From: CAXWPM01 sp965206125
GTDB lineage: Bacteria; Acidobacteriota; Terriglobia; 20CM-2-55-15
Length of the DNA: 64,000 nt
Assembly: GCA_965206125.1 (NCBI GenBank)
Contig: CBDBIN010000046.1
Coordinates: 806,001 to 870,000, forward strand
Direction of reading: 5' to 3'
The notes beneath the pieces were generated by a model. That model had not been told where the DNA came from and ran no database searches. It saw only the letters and a program-made list of their open reading frames with translations. The translations under genes were made by a program, and so were the position numbers. The stretch's first letter is position 1, and every line of letters begins with the position of its first letter. Positions 60,217 to 64,000 of the stretch are shown here, one piece after another.

Positions 60217-60318
60217 CTTTTGACAATAACTCGAAGAAGCGCCACCACAACGGGTAGTGGGCCTTTAACGAAGGACGTACCCCTTTGCCGGCTAAATGAT
60301 TCCTGGTAGTTCGTAACG

Positions 60319-60649
60319 ATGTTTGGATTCTTAGGGATTCTATGGACCTATGCGCTTCTGACGTTTGGGGGCGTGCTACCGCATAGTGCGCTCGGCTTGC
60401 ACTTGGCTCTAGCTGTGGGGGTTCTGGGACTGTTGGCAGTGCAGAGCTGGCGGGGTCACGCTGTGGATGTCCGACTGTTCGCTGCGCTAGGGGGGGCACT
60501 GGCAATCGGTGTCTGGGTTAGTCCGCGCCTGGGTGTCCCGTTGTTCGCTGGAGCGTGGGCGTTCTATTCATACCGTGAATCGGGCGACCGGTATGTTGTC
60601 CGCTTTTTGCACTTCCTATTGGTTGTGGGTCTTGGTGAGGCCCTGCTAG
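60319..60649 (+). pseudogene. O-antigen ligase/polymerase-like membrane protein, 5' part
   Basis: Starts ATG 60319 and reads MFGFLGILWTYALLTFGGVLP, with three to four hydrophobic segments (ALGLHLALAVGVLGLLAV, AALGGALAIGVWV, FLHFLLVVGLGEALL). After CTAG at 60646-60649 it runs into the insertion and stops at a TAA (60661-60663) in the element. Joining 60649 to 62138 restores one frame of 394 residues. Wzy/WaaL-type proteins polymerise or ligate glycan chains in the inner membrane. Confidence 0.8.
60646..60649 (+). repeat. CTAG target-site duplication, left copy
   Basis: CTAG directly left of the element, matched by CTAG at 62134-62137. YTAR-type targets with 4-base duplication are usual for IS5-type elements. 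Confidence 0.85.
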
Positions 60650-62133
60650 CAGTCCGTGGTTAAAGTCGGCCTCATCGTAATTAGAAGAAGGACCGGATGC
60701 GACCATAACGCGAGGAGAATCAGGTTAGGAGATCGCGATATGGGAATGGGACGGAGAAAGCACCGACAGGACACGTTGTGGGTTGCGACCGCGGAGTTGC
60801 CGCGAACAGCGGGCCACGTATTTTACGAACGGGTAAACCGAATCCTGAACGAGAGGGAGTTCGACCGGTTCGTCGAGGATGCGTGCGAGAAGTTCTACGC
60901 CGCAGTGATGGGTCGGCCGAGCCTGGCACCGGGCAAGTATTTTCGGATGTTGCTGGTGGGCTACTTTGAAGGGATCGATTCGGAGCGGGGGATTGCATGG
61001 CGGTGTGCCGATTCTCTAAGCTTGCGGGAATTCCTGGGAGTGGGACTGAGCGACGCGGTACCGGATCATTCGACGGTTTCGCGAACCCGACGGCTGATCG
61101 ATCTGGAGACGCATGGAAAGGTCTTTTCGTGGATGTTGGGTGTATTGGCCGGTGAGGGCCTGATCGATGGGAAGACGGTGGGCGTGGATGCATCGACGCT
61201 GGAAGCCAACGCGGCGATGCGATCGATCGTGCGGCGGGATACCGGGGAAGCCTACAACGAGTTCCTGACACGGCTGGCCAAGGCGTCGGGCATTGAGACG
61301 CCGACCCGAGCGGACCTGGCCCGACTGGACCGAAAGCGAACCAAGAAAGGATCGAACAAAGAGTGGGAACATCCCCACGACCCGGACGCGCGCATTACGA
61401 AGATGAAGGACGGGCGGACGCATCTGGCGCACAAGGTCGAGCATGCCGCCGACATGAAGACCGGAGCCATCCTGGCGGTTACCGTGCAGGGCGCCGATCT
61501 GGGCGACACGACGACTATCGAAGACACGATGATCGAGGCGGCCCGTCAGATGGAGACACTGGCGGCCGATCCTGAATCGAAGCTGCCCGACGATTACCTT
61601 TCCGAAATCGTGGCCGATAAGGGATATCACAGTAACGATACGATGACCGCCTTCAAAGACCTCGGTATTCGCAGCTATATCTCGGAACCGGACCGGGGTC
61701 GGCGTAACTGGAAAGGCAAGCCCGCCGAACAACAGGCCGTCTACGCCAACCGGCGACGGATCCGAGGTGAGCGGGGCAAGCGGTTACTCCGACAGCGGGG
61801 ACTGATGTTGGAACGGCCGTTCGCGCACACTCTGGAAACCGGAGCCATGCGTCGGGTTCACCTCCGACATCGGGACAACATTCTCAAGCGCATCCTGATT
61901 CAGTACGCCGCGTTGAATCTGAGCCTTATTCTTCGGAACAATTTCGGGAACGGCACACCGCGAGGCCTTCAGGGCCAGTATGTTGCTGCCTTGTTCACCC
62001 TGATACTGCTCTGGAGCCACTATCAATCGCTCTCTTTCGATCCTGAACGCTCCGGACACGATTTCAACGCTGTTCCGTCTTGGCCGACACCCGTAAATCC
62101 CAATTCAGAAAATTGCACTTCTGCCACGGACTG
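60650..62133 (+). mobile_element. IS5/IS1182-type insertion sequence
   Basis: 1484 bases with terminal inverted repeats beginning CAGTCCGTGG at 60650 and ending CCACGGACTG at 62133 (10 perfect positions), and a CTAG duplication on both sides. One transposase on the + strand. It splits the O-antigen-ligase-like gene; the duplication is exact, so insertion is probably recent. Confidence 0.92.
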
Positions 62134-62137
62134 CTAG
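60740..62137 (+). CDS. IS5/IS1182-group DDE transposase
   Basis: 465 residues from ATG 60740, with AGGAG at 60727-60731. FRMLLVGYFEGIDSERGIAWR, DHSTVSRTRRLI, VGVDASTLEANAAMRSI (first Asp), LAHKVEHAADMKTGAILAVTV, ADKGYHSND (second Asp) and MLERPFAHTLETGAMRR (Glu region) give the DDE triad. The stop TAG (62135-62137) lies wholly inside the duplicated target, and the Cys codon before it spans the element end. Confidence 0.9.
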   Translation: MGMGRRKHRQDTLWVATAELPRTAGHVFYERVNRILNEREFDRFVEDACEKFYAAVMGRPSLAPGKYFRMLLVGYFEGIDSERGIAWRCADSLSLREFLGVGLSDAVPDHSTVSRTRRLIDLETHGKVFSWMLGVLAGEGLIDGKTVGVDASTLEANAAMRSIVRRDTGEAYNEFLTRLAKASGIETPTRADLARLDRKRTKKGSNKEWEHPHDPDARITKMKDGRTHLAHKVEHAADMKTGAILAVTVQGADLGDTTTIEDTMIEAARQMETLAADPESKLPDDYLSEIVADKGYHSNDTMTAFKDLGIRSYISEPDRGRRNWKGKPAEQQAVYANRRRIRGERGKRLLRQRGLMLERPFAHTLETGAMRRVHLRHRDNILKRILIQYAALNLSLILRNNFGNGTPRGLQGQYVAALFTLILLWSHYQSLSFDPERSGHDFNAVPSWPTPVNPNSENCTSATDC

Positions 62138-62991
62138 GGCTGTTCCAGTACTTTGTGACGCCCGGCTGGATCTTCGGCTACATCAACTCTGGGTCGTCAG
62201 GGACTCTGATCAATCGGAATCATTTTGCGGGGTTGCTGGAAATGCTGGTTCCGGCTGCCTTTGGCCTGTCCTACCTGGCGGCCCGCCGACACCGCGATGC
62301 ATCTCGGTCTTACGTGTATCTGGTGGTTGGCGCTGTGATCTCGCTGGCGCTGATCTTCTCCGCTTCACGCATGGGGATTGTGTCGCTGTTCGCAACACTG
62401 GGCTTTATGGCGTTGATGATCCGAATGCGCGCGTCTCAAAAACGTATTGCTACGGCGATGGGATTCGGCTTAGTTGGGCTGATTCTCGGCGGAGCACTGT
62501 GGATTGGAGTGGACGCCATCCTGGCACGGTACGGGGCGCTGTTGGACACGGATGCAGTTCTGCGCGAAGGAAGGATGATCGTCTACCGCGATTCACTCAA
62601 GATGATCGCGGAGAATCCCTGGGGTGTCGGCGTCGATGGATATCGCGATGTGTTCCGGCAGTACCAGACGTTCAGGCCCGAACTTCTGTTCGATCATGCA
62701 CATAACGATTATCTCGAGACTGCCGCAGAATGGGGCGTGCTGCCAGCGGCTGCATTTTGGATCTTCGTTATGGGTGTTCTGGTCCAGTCCGTTCGGACCT
62801 TTTTGCGCGCTAGTAGTCCTGAGCCCCTCGGCATCCTACTGGCCTCGAGCGGAGCCATCTTTGCGATCCTCGTCCACAGCCTCGCCGACTTCAACCTCCA
62901 GATCATGTCGAACGCCATGCTGTTTTGTATGTTCGTGGGTGTTGCTATTGGTGGGATCATGGGGATTGAAACGGAAGTTATCCACCGTTGA
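62134..62991 (+). pseudogene. O-antigen ligase/polymerase-like membrane protein, 3' part
   Basis: Continues the gene begun at 60319: GLLGLFQYFVTPGWIFGYI, GTLINRNHFAGLLEMLVPAAFGL, FSASRMGIVSLFATLGF and PWGVGVDGYRDVFRQYQTF, then FDHAHNDYLETAAEWGVLPAAAFW. N-R-N-H-F-A-G and H-A-H-N-D-Y-L-E are the Wzy_C/O-antigen-ligase signatures. It has several membrane helices and stops at 62989-62991. The protein is inactive unless the element excises. Confidence 0.85.
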
Positions 62992-63005
62992 CGGGAACCC
63001 GTCAA
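62988..63005 (+). other. Perfect 18-base palindrome over a stop codon
   Basis: TTGACGGG AA CCCGTCAA: an 8-base perfect stem with a 2-base centre, including the TGA stop of the ligase-like gene. No T run follows, so it is not a standard terminator; it could be a protein site or a remnant repeat end beside the transposase fragment. Confidence 0.4.
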
Positions 63006-63355
63006 GTAAGGAGAGCACCCATCGACCGCCACGGTTCCCAGCTTCAGCAGCCCAAATTCAGCGTATTCACCACATCCGATTTTTAAGTTGGCCATGTGAT
63101 CTTCTGCCAACCAATCTCTGAGCGACGGTGGTATTAGTAGCTTCTGTTCCGGTCTATTCGTCCGATAGCTTTGTGCCAAGCCCCATCTGCGTTAGGTGGC
63201 GGGAACTGACGCAAGGGTTACGTGGATTCAGCTCATCAGGCCACCCCATTCTTCCGGGGTGCCCGAGGCAGATGCCCCGAGACGAATCCATATTTCTTGA
63301 CTCGACCTAAGTCAGCCCGTTAATGTGCAGAGATCCCTTTGAGAAGGAACGTCTT
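62992..63355. other. Intergenic stretch with transposase remnant and hairpin-rich leader
   Basis: 364 bases. 63013-63179 is the transposase remnant annotated separately. 63180-63355 is a leader before the export gene with a possible hairpin (CACCCC at about 63242 with GGGGTG at about 63255) but no recognised riboswitch. GAGAAGGA just before 63356 is the likely ribosome site. Confidence 0.5.
63013..63179 (-). pseudogene. IS1182-type transposase N-terminal remnant with internal deletion
   Basis: On the minus strand from ATG 63179: RTNRPEQKLLIPPSLRDWLAEDHMA, the usual N-terminus of IS1182 transposases, joined to FGLLKLGTVAVDG, which in full proteins lies more than 80 residues later. So an internal deletion has fused two parts and the rest is lost beyond about 63013. 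No terminal repeats found. Confidence 0.65.
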
Positions 63356-64000
63356 ATGAAGCTCATGAGGATTGTTACGCTGATTGTGTTTTTAGTGCTG
63401 GTGATCGCGCCTGAGACCGCCATGGCCCAGGCGCCTACGGGCGCGAGCGGCTTTTCATTGAACGGCCCTAAAGCTTTCCCCACGTCGGTTGGCAGCGAAT
63501 ACCGAGTGGGCCAGGACGATCTCCTGGAGATCACGGTCTTCGAGATCCCTGAACTGGGTACGACCGGCCGTGTTACCGCGTTGGGATACCTTTCGTTGCC
63601 GCTGATTGGACCGGTGAGGGTTTCTGGAATGACCCCGCAGGAATTGGCGGTGCAGATTGAAGGTGCCCTGAGGGAGAATTTCGTCAATGATCCGCACGTG
63701 AATGTCTTCGTCCGCGAGTATGCCTCACAGCCGGTCGCTATCCTCGGTGCAGTCAAAGTCCCTGGAATCTATCAAATCAAGGGACAGAAGATGCTGCTCG
63801 AGATGCTGGCGATGGCGCAAGGGCTCACCTTGAATCCTGGAAGCACGATTCAGGTCATACGCGGGATGGCGGCTCCAGCCCTTGACGGAACTGACGACGT
63901 ACCGACCAATGCGCAAACGGTCACTATCGACATCGAAGATTTGATGGAGCGGGGTCACATCGAGCTGAACATCCCGATCTACGCGGGCGACGTGATCAAC
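63356..64000 (+). CDS. Wza-type polysaccharide export protein (partial, runs off window)
   Basis: 215 codons from ATG 63356 to the window edge, no stop. Signal peptide MKLMRIVTLIVFLVLVIAPE with A-M-A-Q cleavage site. YRVGQDDLLEITVFEIPEL and VTALGYLSLPLIGPVRVSGMTPQELAVQIEGAL form the poly-export domain; VAILGAVKVPGIYQIKG starts an SLBB domain. Acts in the outer membrane or periplasm to export the polymer made by the locus. Likely the first gene of a following export operon. Confidence 0.9.
   Translation, partial: MKLMRIVTLIVFLVLVIAPETAMAQAPTGASGFSLNGPKAFPTSVGSEYRVGQDDLLEITVFEIPELGTTGRVTALGYLSLPLIGPVRVSGMTPQELAVQIEGALRENFVNDPHVNVFVREYASQPVAILGAVKVPGIYQIKGQKMLLEMLAMAQGLTLNPGSTIQVIRGMAAPALDGTDDVPTNAQTVTIDIEDLMERGHIELNIPIYAGDVIN

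Noticed and set aside
60319..60663. Short stand-alone membrane protein of 114 residues
   Set aside because: It ends at a stop inside the insertion element, and joining across the element restores a normal ligase-like protein.
63180..63300. Possible cyclic-di-GMP (GEMM) riboswitch, from GACGCAAGG near 63208
   Set aside because: The other conserved elements, including the tetraloop-receptor parts, are not visible; only one short block resembles the consensus.

Overview
The window is a high-GC segment of a Gram-negative bacterium, because it encodes an O-antigen-ligase-type protein, a Wza-type outer-membrane export protein and Kdo-type cytidylyltransferase chemistry. A secreted minus-strand operon with a matrixin protease and a TIG-domain protein, together with two families of dispersed palindromes, would fit an Acidobacteriota-like organism, but that assignment is inference only. 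Almost all of it is one very large surface-glycan locus, read on the + strand from base 1 to about 52 kb, with neighbouring genes mostly overlapping by 1-32 bases.

Region 0-8.3 kb: the C-terminus of an ABC exporter, a fusion of an FAD oxidoreductase with a nonulosonate (NulO) synthase, a Rossmann dehydrogenase, an SpsF-like nucleotidyltransferase, a GT-B-like protein, a DegT aminotransferase and a Gfo/Idh oxidoreductase. Four of these genes carry frameshifts, and a truncated IS110-type transposase sits between the last two. Region 8.3-15.3 kb: tailoring and transfer genes (two methyltransferases, two Gfo/Idh proteins, a GT-B-like protein, a P-loop/sulfotransferase-like protein and a GT2). Region 15.4-28.6 kb: a legionaminic-acid-type pathway (NeuA, NeuB, frameshifted NeuC, NeuD-like, PtmE, LegB, LegC) with an embedded HisF2-HisH2-WbpG set that would install an acetamidino group. 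Region 28.6-34 kb: two large orphan transferase-like proteins, a methyltransferase paralogue and KdsB. Region 34-39.8 kb: an unusual operon of acyl carrier protein, fused 2-oxoacid dehydrogenase E1 alpha-beta, B12-type radical SAM enzyme, CMP-sugar synthetase and lipoyl E2. Region 39.9-46.2 kb: a GNAT and a full pseudaminic-acid set (PseB, PseC, PseG, PseI, PseH-like) plus an RmlD-like reductase. Region 46.3-54.5 kb: GT2, aminotransferase-like protein, FemAB-like protein, polysaccharide deacetylase, two hydroxyacid dehydrogenases, and an IS256-family insertion.

Region 55.1-58.7 kb is a minus-strand operon of three exported proteins. From 58.9 kb there is a second IS256-type element, then an O-antigen-ligase-like gene split by an IS5/IS1182-type element with a clean CTAG target duplication, a remnant of another transposase, and the start of a polysaccharide export gene that runs off the window.

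Together the genes appear to make at least two, perhaps three, different 9-carbon acidic sugars, modify them (N-acylation, amidination, methylation, possibly ACP-linked acylation), activate them with CMP, and add them to a surface polymer. The most unusual parts are the FAD-NeuB fusion and the ACP/E1/radical SAM/E2 module.
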